Of a DNA stretch of 64,000 nt, positions 22,456 through 34,894 are shown one piece after another. Under the pieces are notes generated by a model. That model saw only the letters and a list, made by a program, of their open reading frames with translations, was not told the DNA's origin and searched no databases. The stretch spans positions 58,494,547 to 58,558,546 of the forward strand of contig CM060194.1 in the NCBI GenBank assembly GCA_030549335.1, in the 5' to 3' direction. The DNA comes from Pontederia crassipes (Eukaryota > Streptophyta > Magnoliopsida > Commelinales > Pontederiaceae). Made by a program: the position numbers and the translations under genes. Positions within the stretch are counted from its first letter, which is position 1. Each line of letters begins with the position of its first letter.

Positions 22456-24310
22456 ATTCACGAAAGATGAGTTCAACAATCAGCACATATCACACATTGA
22501 AATTCAGCACATGTCATTGCTTCTTGATCCATCTCTGAACAACAAGATAACCCTAAGTTCATTTCTCAGTGGATGATGGAATCAGGGGTTTACAACAGCA
22601 AGGCAGATTCCACAAATTTCAGGAAATCAGGATTGAAAATTAGAAATCAGAAATGAAAAGTTTGCAATAATTCATGGATTGAAACCTTAGAAATATCATT
22701 GTCTCTTGATTCATTTCTGAACAAGAATGAAATCATAAGCAACCTCTCAGTTGTTAATTCAATTAGGGCTCCACAATGATAAGAACAGATTTAGCTAAAT
22801 TCAGGAATTAGAAATGGAAATCAGATTTCAGAAATAAGTAAATCAGATTCCTAATTGAGGATTGAACCTAGAAACTTGCCATTGGTTCTTGATTCCTTTC
22901 TAAAATCAAAGGACAACCTCTCAGTTGTAATTACAAGTAGGATCTCACAATGTCAAGAATATAATCCAATGAATTCAGAAATTGCAGAAATCAAAAATCA
23001 GAAATCAGAAAAATCAAATATCAGTGCAGGAAATCAGGTTTGTTCTTACTCCATCCACAACTAAACTAGATTACTACCCTATCCTACGAGAGCTGAGATT
23101 TAGCTCATTATAGTTACAAAAATAGACACAAAACAGATTGAGAAGTTGATACAAGACATCCTGAAATTAATTGATATGAAGGCTGTCGACAGGAAATCAG
23201 GGATGTTCCACCCACTCCTCAGCTCCTTCCTTCAGCTCCTTCTGATCAAGAAACCCTGCAATGGCCATCCTTCTCCAATTCTTTAGGTTTTTCAGCTTAT
23301 ATATGTCCTCTCCTCACCCTTGGATGCAGATGAGAAGTTCTATTCTCTTGATTCAAGCCACCTGTCCAGTGGTCCTCAGATTTCAGCAGAAATCAGATAG
23401 CCATTTTGGACAATTAGCAGTGGTCCCCCTCCTTTTTCACCTTGTGCAGCCTTGTTGCATGCTTGTGATACCTGCTAAAAGAACCAAAACAATCAGCATC
23501 GTAGTCCTCAAATAAGATTTAAATAAATAAGGATTAGGACAATAAGTAATATCAGCTCTATTGCCAAATAAGATTTGGTGTTGTGCAGGAATGAAATCCT
23601 ACTTTGTTTAATGATAACTTATTGTCCGGAGTGATAACTCGGTACCATTTCATCATAATTATTCAAATATGAGTGGTTTAGAGCAGTGAAGGCATCAAAG
23701 GGATTAGGATAGCAAGTAATTGATGTCAGTTATCAAGTGTGGATAATATTTCATAGGAATGATAACTTGTTGTAAATTTAGTTGTGGTTAACCAAATGTG
23801 ATCAAATTAGAGCAGCAAGGAGTTAGGACAATAATTTAACAATTGCCTAATGCTTTTATGCAGAAATGATAACCTTGCACATCGAAATGACAATTTTATC
23901 CTAAAAACGATAACTTAGCACAAAAAATGATAACTTGTGAAATGAAATGATAACTTTGCACAATTTGAAACATGGTCATCCAAATATGATTCATTCATAA
24001 TGACAAAGGATTTAGGGAAAGATAACAACTAGAAATCAGTTCAATTAGTAAAATGATAACTTTGCATATTGGAATGATAACTTGTCCAAAAAATGATAAC
24101 GTGGCATAGAATTGATATCTTTATGGATTTTAGCAATTTAGAACCTCTATGCACATGGAATTAAGTGTAAAATGAGAATGATCAACTATCACAATACATT
24201 GCATTCCATATATAATTGGCCAAAAGTATGGCAAAATGAGGGCTCGATATGGGTGAAATGAATAGAAAATGGTATAAAAACTTAATATGATCAGTTAGTG
24301 ATCAAAATGT
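22440..24310 (-). repeat. Truncated Athila/Tat-like LTR, inverted relative to its partner
   Basis: This aligns, same orientation, with ~40,090-41,890 (the left LTR of the complete element). It ends at the LTR terminus TTAGTGATCA at 24,310 but lacks the last ~800 bp of the LTR at its left side. It contains many TGATAACTT words. Directly right of it there is no polypurine tract, unlike 41,891. The left junction carries a copy of 'tgcaattcacgaaggatgag' (22,390), repeated at 22,452 with one change. Confidence 0.75.
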
Positions 24311-25658
24311 TGAATGATAACTGATAGTATCTACTAATCCATGCTTTATATATCATAATGATACTTGAAACATCACTCATATCAGTTATCCAAATCACTT
24401 GATGCCAAATTTCAGTGCATTTATCAATTTTCATATAAAATGCCAACTTGTGTACTTTATTGATTCCAAAAATCTGATATTGCAGATTTCACTAATTCCC
24501 TTTTATTTTTCTTTGCAGCATTGAAGGCAAACCAGAAATATGGACCACCCAAAGCCTCTGGTTGACATGAGAGGACAAAAGGAATCAATTGCACAAATTC
24601 AAAAATTCAATACCCTCTCAACCCTCTCCCTTGCCTATCTTTTTCACCACCGAGGACGGTGCTGAGAATAAGCCTGGGAGAGGAAACCTGGTGCTTTTCT
24701 AAACTTTACACCGTATTTTTAATCAATTTTAATGATCATATCATTCATTATCACCAGGTTATCATTGTTTTGATCAAGTTATCACTGTTTTCACTCGATT
24801 ATCATTAGTTTTGACAAGTTATCACTGATTTTCATTTTAACTCTAGAATGGGTGAAATCATTTAATATAACAGTTAGTACACTCCAATACCAAGTGTCCA
24901 ATTTGGCCATTAGTCTTCTTGCTTTAATCAACCTATCAATTTAGGTGCATTTGAATCAAAATTTCAGCTAATTTTTTTTTCATTTTGTGGGTAACACTAG
25001 TTGACACCTATGGATTATTTTGAAAGTATAAGATGTCTAGAAGGGAGTCAAAGCTCTTGCTGCCATGTTAAATAGGAAAACTTAACTTTTTGGACCAAGG
25101 GATCTAAACCTTACTTGAGTTTGAACTATTGCTCACTTCATGAACAAAAAGGAAAAATGAAAAATGAGAAAAAGGAAAATTGAAAAGTTGCATTTCTGCA
25201 TTGCATGCATGCATCAATAAAGAGAGTAAAATTCCAAAAAGAAACCTCTCCTAAATAAAGCCGTGATTTTTATCCTATGACTAGCATGAATAAAAATCAG
25301 GTCTCAACCTGTTTATTGCATAATCATGAATAAAAGTCAGGTTTTCAAACATGTTTAAGTAGTGGAAAATCTGTTCATGAAGAGATTTGTAGTTCAACCT
25401 TTTAGTAAAGTTGACAATTCCTGAAATTCAAATTTGTTACTGTTAGTACTTCTTTCATGGCTTAAATTTGCTTTAGCCTTTGTGATTCCTTAACAAAAAA
25501 TTGAATTTTGGAAAGAATAGGGTGTTGGCAAAGTGAGAAACTCATTGGACTATAAGCAACTGAATTTTAATTCATTTGTGAACTGTTTAATTCAAGTTTG
25601 TTCTTAATATCTGAATGCTTTGCTTGAGGACAAGCAAAAGGCTAAGCTTGGGGGAGTT
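24311..25658 (+). mobile_element. 3' internal part of an Athila/Tat-like non-autonomous element
   Basis: This is homologous, in inverse orientation, to ~41,891-43,170 of the complete element. Shared landmarks are 'ataagcctgggagaggaaac' (~24,669), 'cacccaaagcctctgg' and the polypurine tract TTGGGGGAG at 25,649-25,656. The 5' internal region, including gag-like sequence and primer site, is absent. Confidence 0.75.
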
Positions 25659-28279
25659 TGATCACTAGCTGATCATATGCGGTTTTTATTCCATTTTCTA
25701 TTTATTTCACCCATACCGAGCCCTCATTTTGCTTTACTTTTGGTCAATTATGCATGGAATGCAATAGATTGTGATAATCAGCTGACCATCCTCATTTTAT
25801 ACTTAATTCTATGTGCATAGAGGTTCTGAATTGCTAAAATTCATAAAGTTATCAATTCTATGCCAAGTTATTACTTTTTGGGCAAGTTATCATTCCAAGT
25901 CATGGAGTTATCATTTTACTAATTGAGCTAATTTTTAGTGGTTATCTTGCCCTAAATCCCTTGCCATTATGAATTAATCATATTTGAATGTTCATTATTA
26001 AATTTGTGCAAAGTAATCATCCCATTTCAAAAGTTATCATTCTTTGTGCAAAGTTATTATTTTTAGGGCAAAAGTGTCATTTCAGTGTGTAAGGCCACTA
26101 TTTCCGCATAACAACATTAGGCAATTGTTTAATTGTTGTCCTAAACCCCTTGCTACCCTAAATTAATCACATCTAGATAACCACAACCTAATTTGGACAA
26201 GTTATCATTTTTTGTGCACAAGTCATCCCGGACAACAAGTTATCATTTTGGTTAAACCTTATCCAATCTTGATTATTCAGCTGATATGTTTGTTGTCCTA
26301 ATCTACATTTGTTTAGTTTCTATTCAAGGGCTTTGATGCTTGCTATTTTGGCTCCCCTAGCAGGTGTTACAAGGCTGAAAAAGACTGAAAAAGGAGGGGA
26401 GACCATTGCTTTTTGGCTGTCCAAAAGCTACTGCATCTATTGAGATTTTCTGGACAGGACACATGGCACAATCAGAGGGGAATGGAACATTTTAATCTGC
26501 ATCCAAAGGTGGACAAGAGTCATATATAAGATGGAGAAACCTGGATAAGGGGGGAGCCTCCATTTGGAGGGTTTATGGACCAGGAAAGAAGGAAGGAATC
26601 AAGAGGAGCTGTTGGAACATTCCTGATTTCCTGTCGATAGAGTCTTATTTTAGGATGTTTTCTATCAATTTTCTTACTTGTATTGTGTCCATTCTTGTAA
26701 CCATAATGAGCTAAATCTCAGCTCTCCTAGGATAGGGTAGTAATCTAGTTTAGTTATGGATGGGATATGGACAAATCTGATTTCCTGCACTGATATCTGA
26801 TTTTCAGATTTCTGATTTTGCATTTCTGATTTCTGAGTCCTGGGATCTATCTATCATTGTAAAACCCCTTATTCCATTAGCTGCTGAGAGGTAGATTGTG
26901 TGGGCTTCTTCTTATTTAGAAATGTATTAAGAGGCAGTGATAACTCCCTTGAGTTCAATGTCCAAAAACATTTTGTTGGTACAATCTGTTTTGAATTCTG
27001 ATTTCTGAGTTTTATGAAATCTGCTTTGTCATTGTGGAATCCCAATTTTTAGGCAACTGAGATGTTGATTCATGGTTTCCTTCTTGTTCAGAAATGAATC
27101 AAAAATCAATGACAAATTTTTAGGCCCAATCCCTGACTAGGAATCTGATTCTTTATTTTCTGATTCTGATTTGGATTCATGATTCTTGAAATCTGTTTAT
27201 CATTTTGAGGCCCTGATTTCTTAGCAACTGAGAAGCTGATTTATGGCTTCAATCTTGTTCAGAAATGAATCAAGATACAATGATACTTCTTTGATTTCAA
27301 TCTGATATTGAATCTGATATGAATCTGAAAATTTGATTTTTGCTGGAATCTATTTTATCATTTGAAACCCTGATTGTATTAGCAATTGGAAGGCTAATAT
27401 GTGGTTCTTCTTGAAGTTCATAGATGAATCAAGAAGAAATGATAATCTATTGGATTCCAATTTATGATTATATGCTTAATGTATCCAATTAACTAATGTT
27501 AGTGTGGACTTCATTTGTATGTGCAGTTGAGAGACTGATTTTAGGTCTTCTTGATGTTTAGAGATAAACCAAGAAACATTAGCATTGGCATTGGATTGAA
27601 TACATTTTTGTTTGGTTAATTGAGTCAATCATTTTACCATTATAAGTGTTGAACAATTTTTGGTACCAAATTAGATCTCACTGATTTATTAATTCTGATG
27701 AGACCTTATCAAAATCAGTAGGATATCAGCACTTATGCTCAATGACAACTCAATATCAGTAGGGACCTCTTCTCTTTCAATTTAGCTAATTAATCATATG
27801 GGAATATGATAATTAGTTCTGGTTCAATCATGCTGTGATAACAGTCCATTTCCAAGTTGAGTTAGAAGTGACATATATTGATAATTTATTCCTTTCCATC
27901 CATAGCTGAATTAGATGAACCCCAATTCCTAGGAGAACCTTTCCATTGATTGATAAATCATTTTAGTCCTTAGTTCAGTAGTTAGAATTTAGTTCTTTTC
28001 AATCACTTAAAACACCAAAAACAATTATCCCTTTTTGCCAAATTTAGAAATCTATTTTCACTTTCTTAATTCCCTATTTTAGCCACTTAGTCTAGGGCTA
28101 GTCTAGGCTAGTTTAGTGAGTCTTTAGCTTTCAAATCACTGTGGATACGACACTTGAGTCTACTACATTGACCTATGCACTTGCAGTAGAGAGGAAGAGA
28201 GGAGTGTGAACACATTTCATAATATTCAATTTTGAACCATAAAATCAGCATGTTATCACTACACTCCATAATATCACCA
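25659..28279 (+). repeat. Athila/Tat-like LTR, full length, plus orientation
   Basis: It begins TGATCACTAGCTGATCA directly after the polypurine tract and ends at '..ctccataatatcacca' inside Copia gag. It is the reverse complement of the LTRs at 39,291-41,890 and 45,355-47,919, sharing many AAGTTATCA words (25,840-26,250), 'aaccctgatt' blocks and the last ~170 bp. Length is ~2.6 kb, equal to the others. Confidence 0.8.
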
Positions 28280-28574
28280 TATAGTTTTTGGCGAATTTCA
28301 AATGTTGTCTTATAGATTTCGAATTCGCATAGGAGGGAATTATTCATTGTGCGCCGAGCATTGTGATTCTTTTGGTCCAGACCTGATAGACCTCCATGTC
28401 CCTCTGACGGTGGGCATTGTTTCCAGGTGCATGTTCATTGACAACATGATTAATGGTCTCCAAGATCTCTTGTTCTTCAAGAAAATATTAGATCTTGCGG
28501 TGCCAAATATCATAATTGCCACCATTGAGCTTCTCATTCTTACTCAAGTCAGCAATTATTGTTTTGGAACCCAT
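28280..28574 (-). pseudogene. Copia gag, N-terminal part
   Basis: Reading from an ATG at 28,574, the minus strand gives 'MGSKTIIADLSKNEKLNGGN', then 'YDIWHRKI' and 'FLEEQEILETINHVV', a standard start of plant Copia gag (nucleocapsid precursor that packages element RNA). In-frame stops (TAA after 'WHRKI', TGA after 'MLGAQ') break it. The frame is cut at 28,280 by the inserted LTR. The zinc knuckle was not found. Confidence 0.85.
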
Positions 28575-30017
28575 GGTCCAGTTTGGTCACAAAATATATG
28601 AGGAATCAGTGTTATGCATGTTGCAATTTTGTCCGCAAACAACATAAAAAATGAAATAACAATATTCATGAAGTAGTAACATCGAGAGGTTGTTAGACTC
28701 CCACTCATCTCCCACTATCTCCAAGAAATATTATTATTTATTATTTTAACAATGCGACAAAATTAATGTAAATGTTTAAATTTTGAATCGACACATAATT
28801 CAAAATTTTCTATTATATGTATTTTGAATCAACTTATAATTCAAAATCATCGAAATTCATTTCGTGTGATGCACCAAATTATTTCTAATATGACCAGGAT
28901 AATCAGGACTAGTGCAACGAGAGCTCTTCCCCGACGGGTGTCAATTAAATAACCGCGCATTATCCTTCGCCTCGACATCACATTAAAAAAATTGTGCTCC
29001 CACTGTCACACATATTGCGTTGATCATGCACCAGGCCAGTTCCTTAAAACTTTTCTAGACATGCATTTCGGATCACGTATCACTCAACAGAAAGACATTG
29101 GTTAATATGATAATATTTGAATCTCACGATGCCTTAGTTCTACAAAAGAATTACCTATGTTTCATGTATTCTTTAATTACCTATAATTTGTATAATTAGA
29201 TCAACTAATTATTTTTATTATAGGCTACGAAACATGGATTTCAACACATAGCCAAAATTAATACTGCCATTTTAATTAATTCTCACAAAAAGAATTAATT
29301 TTAATTTAATCAATTTCAAATCAATTTGAAATTCTAGACAAGTTATCATGGTTAACAAGATTGGACATACTAATTTTTTTTCATTTTAACACATAGTAAA
29401 AATTTTAATCACAAAATTAAATATCATTATGACATACATAAATTTAAAATATTTATTTAATGCATGATAACACATTTAATAGGCAATATTTGATATTGAC
29501 ATGCAAATCTAATCATTTAATTTAATGCTCTAAATCAATAAATAATTTTCTTTTAATAACATTAAATTGCATGCAATATTAAAGAAAACTTTCTTGGAAA
29601 AAAACAAAATTTTTCTAATTTTTCGTGATTTTATAATAGATATTTTTTATTTTCGAAATATTTTAAAAATCTAGGGAAAATCAGAAATGAAAAGAAAAAA
29701 TTGCTTATTGGGCCTCTCCAGCCAAATTTGTCACTTCTCATATGTGCAACTCCTTTGCATCCAAACTGAATCCAAACTGAACCTTTCAGTTTTTTTTGTT
29801 GCAACATATGCAAACAAATTTTGAAAAAATTTGCCAAAAATATTAAAATAAATCCAAAAAAATATATTATGATCTAGGTTCATCCAATATATATTTATGA
29901 TGACAAACTCTACTTTGTCCCTCAGTTGTGATCATACAACCGAGGTGCACAAATCATAAAAATAATAATAAATATTATTTTTTCGACGCAATCACGAGTT
30001 CGAGAAAAACCTAAAAA
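28575..30017 (-). other. Copia 5' leader
   Basis: This is the stretch between the gag start and the primer-binding site: AT-rich, with no coding sequence recognised, as expected for an untranslated leader. Confidence 0.6.
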
Positions 30018-30029
30018 GCTTTGATACCA
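30018..30029 (-). other. Copia primer-binding site (initiator Met tRNA)
   Basis: On the minus strand TGGTATCAAAGC lies one base from the right LTR. The usual plant Copia site is TGGTATCAGAGC, complementary to the 3' end of initiator-Met tRNA, so 11 of 12 bases match. It fixes the element's orientation. Confidence 0.9.
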
Positions 30030-30267
30030 ATGGTAGAATTTATAATATATATAAATTCTAGGGAATGCGGAAATCTCTTGCAGCTAAAGCGCATCGTGAG
30101 GATTTTTTCACAAACTCTTGACGAACGCACTTGCACATCGGGATCGGAAACTGAACCTTTGGAGAACGGAAATCTTTGCCATAGCACAAGTACTTCTGGA
30201 CGAACCTTTGAGAAAGCATGTTTGGAACTTATAGTATGAGTCCCCTCTCATAGGGTAGGAAGACTTG

Positions 30268-31641
30268 CGCTACAAGAAAAATACAAATTACAGACGGTCA
30301 GAACCGTCTGTAATTTATGAAAAACCGTCAGAAATTATGATTTTCAACGAGTTTTTCGACGAAACTGATTCAACTGAAAAATGATCGTCGCAAATCGATT
30401 TGTGTCGGTTGAAAAAACTCGTCGATAGTTCCGATGGTTGTGACCGTCGCAAATGTCCGATGGCCACAACTGCCAAAAGTTTCGGCGGTAGCAACCATCG
30501 AAACTTTCGACAGTCACGACGACCATCGAAACCTTCGACGGTCGCAATTGTCGTAAAGAATTTTTATAATATAAAAAAATTAACCCATCACCAACGACCG
30601 AATCCGGCAACCAGCGGCAAATTTCGCCGTCCGCGGCCAAATTCGATCGCCAGGCGGCCGATCCGACGCCTGCGGCGAGATCCAGATGCCACGCGGCGGA
30701 TCCAGCTGCCTTGCACTCCGAGCTGGAGAGAGAGAGAGAGAAGGGGGGAGGGACGTCGGCGGGAGAGGTTCGTCCGAGAGGGAGAGAGTCGCCGACGGTC
30801 GATGCTTGTCGTCCGATCGGGAGAGGCTCACCGAGAGGGAGAGGGAGAGGGAGAGGGAGAGGGAGAGGGAGAGAGAGAGAGGAGAGGAGAAAAGAAATAA
30901 AGAGTGGGATTGGGGAAAGATTACGTATATATATATATAGATATATATATATAGGTTGAAAGATGTGAAAGCGGAAAAACGAAAAAAAAAGGAGCGGGAT
31001 AGTGAAATTTTAATTATCGACGGCTCTGACCGTCGGAAACTTAGCAAATATTAATAATATATATTATCATGATATATATGAATATGATATTAATTATTTC
31101 TAAAGTTACCGACGATCGTAACCGTAAAAAAATATTTAATTATAAAAATAAAATACTATATTTAGTTATATATAATATTTACTTTTTAATTTATCGACGG
31201 TTTGAGCTGTCGCTAATTATTACCGACAGTCTTGACCATAAAAAATTACGACGGTTCAGACTGTCGCTAACGATATTAACAAAATACTCATTACATTATA
31301 TTACTTTTCATTTACCGACGGTCGGAACCGTAAAAAATTGCGACAGTCTAAACTGTCGCTAATTATATTAATAAAATACTCTTTATATTATATTATTTTA
31401 CATTTATCGACGATCAGTACCGTCGAAAATTACGATGGATAGATATCTGTTGAAAATTTTGACGTTCCAAATCATCGAAAAATAAAAAAAAAAAGAATAT
31501 AATAAATTACATAATTTATTATTTTAATTTCCGACGGTTGTGGCCGTCGAAAATTCTGACGAATTGCAATCCATCGTAAATTGCGACGAATTTCTATCCG
31601 TCGAAAATGACCCGTTGAAAAATTATAATTTTCTTATAGTG
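30268..31641. mobile_element. Non-autonomous CACTA element 2 (inside Copia LTR)
   Basis: The ends are CGCTACAAGAAAAA and the inverted TTTTCTTATAGTG, slightly decayed CACTA termini, with a 3-bp TSD ttg at 30,265-30,267 and 31,642-31,644. Subterminal words 'gacggtc', 'accgtcgaaaatt' and 'tccgtcg' recur. The core has GA microsatellites (30,724-30,746 and 30,832-30,890) and a (TA)n. It is of the same family as 20,529-21,921 but in opposite orientation. No transposase is present. Confidence 0.9.
30832..30890. repeat. (GAGAGG)n/(GA)n microsatellite
   Basis: Pure purine run inside CACTA element 2. It keeps open frames of repeated Arg-Glu on one strand and Ser-Leu on the other that are not genes. 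Confidence 0.9.
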
Positions 31642-31992
31642 TTGGGCGATAAATTAGGCAAAATGCATCACTGCGTACATCGCACATGATGTGCAGCCGA
31701 CAAATCTCATGGCACGCAAATCGTGTGATGAGATCGCGCGATCCGCGCTGTGTTAGAGCGATTCATGCGCCCTGACCGGTGCGCGCTCCGCTCGTGGTCA
31801 ATGCGGTCCACGCAGCCCGCGCGCGTCATACGTTAATGCCTACGCGGGCACTATCCAACAGGAAGAATAAAACATATTGTGAAAAGGAAAACTAAAATAA
31901 ATTGCTAATTATAGCACTAGTATCTTAGAGTTATGCATAGAGATAAACATGTTCATGTTGTTGCCCATATCACGCCCTATCCATTAAGTAAA

Positions 31993-32268
31993 TTACACGA
32001 ATTATCTCTTAATTTTAACTCAATATGTCAATAGTTTTTTAACTTTAATTTATAATTACAAAATTTTCAATATTTTCTTACATACGTCGTTCCCTTGACC
32101 GACAATAATCTGATCTCGGATTGTAATATTGACATGACACAATAAAAATTAATAAATATAATATTTAATATAATAAAAATAATATTAAAAATTTAAAAGG
32201 AAAAAAAGCAAGGGGCCGCGATTCGAGCTCGACTCACGATTATAAAAAAAAAGAAAAAAAAGCAGGGG
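31993..32268. mobile_element. Small insertion in duplication copy B
   Basis: Copy A is continuous here. Copy B has ~275 extra bases bounded by the direct repeat cctatccattaa (ending 31,992, and again at ~32,269-32,280). The insert ends with a second copy of 'gattcgagctcgactcacg', also present just outside at ~32,296. The pattern could be a partial element or a repair-type duplication with AT-rich filler. Confidence 0.5.
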
Positions 32269-34894
32269 CCTATCCATTAAAGTTGACTTTGCCTGGGATT
32301 CGAAGTCGACTCACGATTATAATTACTCGGTAAAACATAAAGTACTAATTATCAAGCATTCAAAATATACACTACTAATCAAATGACAAAAAGCAAATCA
32401 ATAAAGCAATAGGCACCGCCTTCAACATCTTTGCTCGACAAAGATAATTCACAATCAAGGAAGAAACAGATATAAAATGATAAGAGCAAAGAAAGTTGCC
32501 CCATGTAAATGGAACTTTGTTGCACGACTTTTGAGAGGTTGAAGCTGATCGCACCGAGTGCTCCTGAAGGACAACTTGTAATTTACGAGATAAAAAATGA
32601 ACTGAAAGTTCTTCATCTTATAACTGCACAAGTATGAGTAGCCGTCGTCGTATTTATCCATCATTAAGCAAACCACCGGAATACCATCATCATCAGTATC
32701 ATTCTGCAAGAAATTTTGAATCGGCAAAGTCATATCAGCTCCAGAAAAGTGGTACGTCATAGTAAACAAGTTTAAACCTTATTTGATGTCCAATTGAAGC
32801 ACAGATCGATGTCGAAGATATCGGAGGATCGATTGTAGACAGGCAGACCAATCTGAGAAATGACTTCTTCCCTGAGGATTCTGTAAGCTTCCGGCACCAA
32901 GTAAGTAAACTGGTCCGTTGAGTAGATTACGGTCCCGCTTGTTTTCTCTGCGTATTGGAGTGTTGCCGTAGGGAACGGCAAAAGTTTCTCGCCCAATGAT
33001 ATGCCCCTTAAATCGAGAATGTAGTTGCTTTCTTTAGCAAACGAAGTCGTATTGACGACTTCGTTTTCGTCCAAGTCTGCGTCGGATCCAAAGAACATGT
33101 AGCTGGAAAGAGAGGTATCCGTGTCAGTGAAGCAGTAGGAGAACTTGGAGAAGGACAGCTGAGAGATCAAAGATAAGGGCCCTCGTCCTTTCCCAGCATA
33201 GCCCGAGGAGTACGAGTAATTGAACTCCTGCAAATTGTTGCATCCAAAAGATAAGGTAAGATTGCTGCCACCGAATCCAAATGTTTCGTTGGCAAGAACA
33301 CCCAGTGCCCAAGAACAATTGTATGTGCACGGTGGCACTTCGATGCAATATGGATAGTCATAAAAAAGTATCTGTCGCCATTGCAGGATGTTGCAAGGCA
33401 GAACTCGGTAGGTAGAAGACAGGCTTGGGTAGTAAGCTGGAGCCGAGCTGTGCATGGATCTCTGCAGGCAGTCGGTCCAAATGAACATGTCGTAGGTGTC
33501 GATGATGAGTGAGACGTTGCGCTCCGGATTACCTACGACGAGCTCCAACACGTAAGACGAATCATCGGACCACCGATGTAATATTCTCGAAAAGTAAATA
33601 AAAGGAAAAAGAAAAGAAAATAGATAAAAAGAAACTAATATTATTTAAAAGTCTATTAGGAAGCTCATTAACTTAATAAGTCCTAAATCTGAACTATAAA
33701 AACCTTATGAATGCCCTAACCCCTCACCTAACCTCTCTCCTTTTCCTCTCTTTTCCACCAGCCGACCACCCCACTCACCTACCCCCTCCACTCTCATTTG
33801 CTCTCTCTCCTCCTCCCTCAACTCACGGCAGCAAGGTAGGGAGCCAACTCTCTACAGCAGTCAGCAGTAAAGTGACAAGAAGGTAACACCTTCATGTCCA
33901 TAGCAACGTGCAGGCAACAGCAATCTATCCCTCTCTCTAACTCTTTCTCACACTAGCTCTTCCTCACTCTTATACGTTTCCATATTGTAGCAGCACCCAT
34001 TTATCTCGTGGACAGCCACATCAAGGAGAGAGATTAGAGAAAGAAGGAAAGTAATGAAAGAAGGTAGAGGTTTAGACTTGCTAAGCAAGGTATATTTGAG
34101 GGGATACAAAGTCCTCATTTTAATCTTGAATGATGTATGAATGAATGATTAAAGATTTGAAGACCAACTTGAATCTTCTTAGGTCATATGATTAGAGATA
34201 AGCATGATTTGTGTGCATTATTGAATGGTTAGTTAAAATGATTATTTCATTGCTAATCATATTTAGTATTAGAATGTTCATGGCTATTCCTGTTTAATTC
34301 ATTATGATGTCTTTTGTTTGTTCGTTTTAAGATGATTAGAAATTCGTAATATTCTTTAGGTAAATCCCTTCATATGTTCAAGACTAAGATAGTAAAAATG
34401 TTCATGTATGATTTATGTGTTGATTAGTGATTAATGTATATTTGAGGGAATCCTAAACCTAATCACCCCTTAATGATGTATGTTGTGTGGATTAAGGGAT
34501 TTTAAGATCACTCTAGGTCATAATAAAGTATGATTAGGGATTATGCATTTCTTGCTATATGTATCATTAGGGTACTATATCATTGCTAATCATGACTTGA
34601 ATGCAAGATGCTTCATGTATTGTTCCCATGCTTGCTGTCATATTGCTAATTATGTTTGGGATTACAATGTTCAATATCACTCATATTAGCTCATTATGAA
34701 ATCTTGTAAAGATTATGTACAATTTATAAGTGTGATTAGCATGTTGAAAGCCTTATGTGGAAATCTCATTATGTTTCATGAGTAGAATGTTAAAAATGTT
34801 AAGAAATGTCTTATGTGATGTTTGGAAGTCAAGATTGGTTCAATATATTAATGTATAAAAGATTTTGGAAAGAAACCTTGTAAAATCGGGTGTC

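Larger units (their letters stand above)
16320..31860 (-). mobile_element. Ty1/Copia LTR retrotransposon, decayed, with three nested insertions
   Basis: LTRs of ~455 bp bound the element at 16,320-16,772 and 30,031-31,860; the latter is interrupted by a CACTA element. In element orientation the LTR begins TGTTGGATA and ends in CA. A primer site for initiator-Met tRNA adjoins the right LTR. Order on the minus strand is gag, protease, integrase, RT, RNase H, the Copia order. Domains carry stop codons, an E-to-K change in integrase and three insertions, so the element is dead. No clean 5-bp TSD is seen; the flanks read 'gaatgtaaaa' and 'ggaagaataaaa'. Confidence 0.9.
30031..31860 (-). repeat. 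Copia 5' LTR, interrupted by CACTA element 2
   Basis: The outer pieces 30,031-30,267 and 31,645-31,860 together make ~455 bp matching 16,320-16,772, starting TGGTAGAATTTATAA and ending CTATCCAACA. A 1.37-kb CACTA element sits in the middle. Confidence 0.88.

Noticed and set aside
28108-28347. Minus-strand 79-codon frame across the Copia gag/LTR junction
   Set aside because: It starts out of frame in gag and runs into the inserted LTR; a chance fusion.
30580-31047. Open frame with long Ser-Leu runs, and Arg-Glu runs on the other strand
   Set aside because: Product of (GA)n and (TA)n microsatellites inside CACTA element 2.
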